Source: an uncultured Fretibacterium sp.
Lineage (GTDB): Bacteria; Synergistota; Synergistia; Synergistales; Aminobacteriaceae
NCBI GenBank assembly: GCA_937915755.1
Contig: CALGGR010000016.1
Location: 1-5,256 of the forward strand
Reading direction: 5' to 3'
DNA: 5,256 nucleotides
Shown here: piece after piece, positions 4,941-5,256 of the stretch
How the letters are laid out: each line of letters opens with the position of its first letter
Position numbering within the stretch: the first letter of the stretch is position 1
Translations under genes and position numbers: made by a program
The notes under the pieces: model-generated
Seen by the model: the letters and a program-made list of their open reading frames with translations, nothing else
The model's database searches: none
Told to the model about the DNA's origin: nothing

Positions 4941-5256
4941 ATGAGGGAATACTCCAGACAGTTGACATTATTTACGGAGGCTTCCCCTGCTGATGACAGC
5001 CGTTCAGTGTGGCTGGCGAGCAGAAAGGGACAAGTGATACCCGTTACCTCTGGCCGGAGTTTTCGCGTCTGGTCGGGGAGCTTAGACCGCGTTGGATATT
5101 GGCTGAAAACGTACCTGGAATACTCAAGCTCGCGGCAGACACAGTTTGTGCCGATTTGGAGCGTCAAGGCTACAGCGTCGGGATATGGGATTATGAAGCT
5201 GCGGCTGTCGGAGCCCCGCACCGGAGGGAGCGAGTGTTTTTTGTGGCGCACGCCGG
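4941..5256 (+). CDS. overlapping +1-frame phage protein within the methyltransferase gene, 3' end outside the window
   Basis: ATG 4941 opens a frame, +1 relative to the methyltransferase, that has no stop to the window end (105 residues seen). It begins MREYSRQLTLFTEASPADDS and continues with SVWLASRKG, VTSGRS (35-40), WLKTYLEYSSS, a PIWSVKATASGYG strand and LRLSEPRTGG ending FLWRTP. From memory, phage and prophage hypothetical proteins, often next to cytosine methyltransferase genes, share this order of motifs (SPxSxSVW, TSGR, a W-xx-xAT strand, PRT and LW-P-TP). I cannot check this here. The six-base insertion that stops the methyltransferase only adds two residues (near DD, 18-19) in this frame. 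A strong ribosome binding site supports translation. It could still be a shadow frame kept open by chance; the undamaged state beside a broken host frame argues against that. Confidence 0.55.
   Translation, partial: MREYSRQLTLFTEASPADDSRSVWLASRKGQVIPVTSGRSFRVWSGSLDRVGYWLKTYLEYSSSRQTQFVPIWSVKATASGYGIMKLRLSEPRTGGSECFLWRTP

Larger units (their letters stand above)
4760..5256 (+). pseudogene. DNA (cytosine-5) methyltransferase, interrupted at the catalytic motif, 3' end outside the window
   Basis: Starts at ATG 4760 in an ATGA overlap. Residues 4-13 (LSLCSGVGGL) are motif I for S-adenosylmethionine binding; CELEPF (28-33) and PIFSDIRKL follow as in the family. VDIIYGGFPC brings in motif IV, but right after the catalytic Cys77 come TGA TGA (4991-4996). 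The same frame then resumes with QPFSVAGEQKG, the normal continuation of PCQPFS, then ENV (motif VI, 5105-5113) and HRRER (motif VIII, 5219-5233). So six extra bases split an otherwise well-kept enzyme. As written, only a 77-residue N-terminal piece is made; GTG 5009 could restart but lacks the catalytic Cys. An intact enzyme would methylate cytosines in phage DNA against host restriction. A second frame overlaps it from 4941. Confidence 0.88.

Noticed and set aside
4904..5251. 115-residue minus-strand frame opposite the methyltransferase
   Set aside because: Antisense to conserved methyltransferase motifs, with no supporting start signal.
1..5256. CRISPR array, tRNA, rRNA or insertion sequence
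   Set aside because: No regularly spaced repeats, tRNA-like cloverleaf, rRNA segment, transposase or terminal inverted repeats were seen by eye.

Overview
This window looks like the immunity and early-gene region of a partly decayed prophage or related phage-derived element in a bacterium. The support is a leftward XRE repressor facing a rightward early operon across a short operator-like region, a Bro-N antirepressor remnant, two more XRE regulators, a Lar-type anti-restriction protein, a C5-cytosine methyltransferase, and many small genes joined by 4-base stop/start overlaps. Strong Shine-Dalgarno sites (AAGGAGG types) and moderately GC-rich codon use would suit an anaerobe of the Bacillota or Synergistota. 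I cannot name the host from sequence alone.

Layout. 1-440: rightward coding debris, with the coiled-coil 3' end of an unidentified gene and short fragments in shifting frames. 441-833 (minus): CI-like repressor with an XRE HTH and no LexA-type peptidase domain. 834-1024: divergent control region with three related boxes (TCA-NN-TGA core), one of them under the likely -35 of the repressor promoter. 1025-1617: antirepressor pseudogene with a lost start frame, an internal deletion in Bro-N and an amber stop. 1601-2068: XRE regulator whose start overlaps the end of that pseudogene. 2071-3302: five small genes, one a Cys-rich zinc-ribbon protein. 3289-4319: two XRE proteins, a Lar-like protein and a second zinc-ribbon protein, all translationally coupled. 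4331-4763: two small membrane proteins, the first probably frameshifted. 4760-5256: a cytosine methyltransferase interrupted at its catalytic Pro-Cys-Gln motif by an exact TGATGA insertion.

The most interesting point is at the right end. Inside the methyltransferase gene an excellent ribosome binding site precedes an ATG at 4941. This opens a different reading frame (+1 relative to the methyltransferase) with no stop to the window end. The six-base insertion that stops the methyltransferase is neutral for this second frame, where it only adds two residues. The second frame resembles, from memory, a class of phage hypothetical proteins with TSGR and LW-x-TP motifs found near methyltransferases. 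This suggests an overprinted gene that has outlived its host frame.

Working model: the repressor would hold lysogeny through the operator boxes. On induction the rightward transcript would make further XRE regulators, then anti-restriction (Lar) and DNA-methylation functions that protect the replicating phage DNA. Loss of the antirepressor and the methyltransferase suggests that the element, or this copy of it, is decaying.
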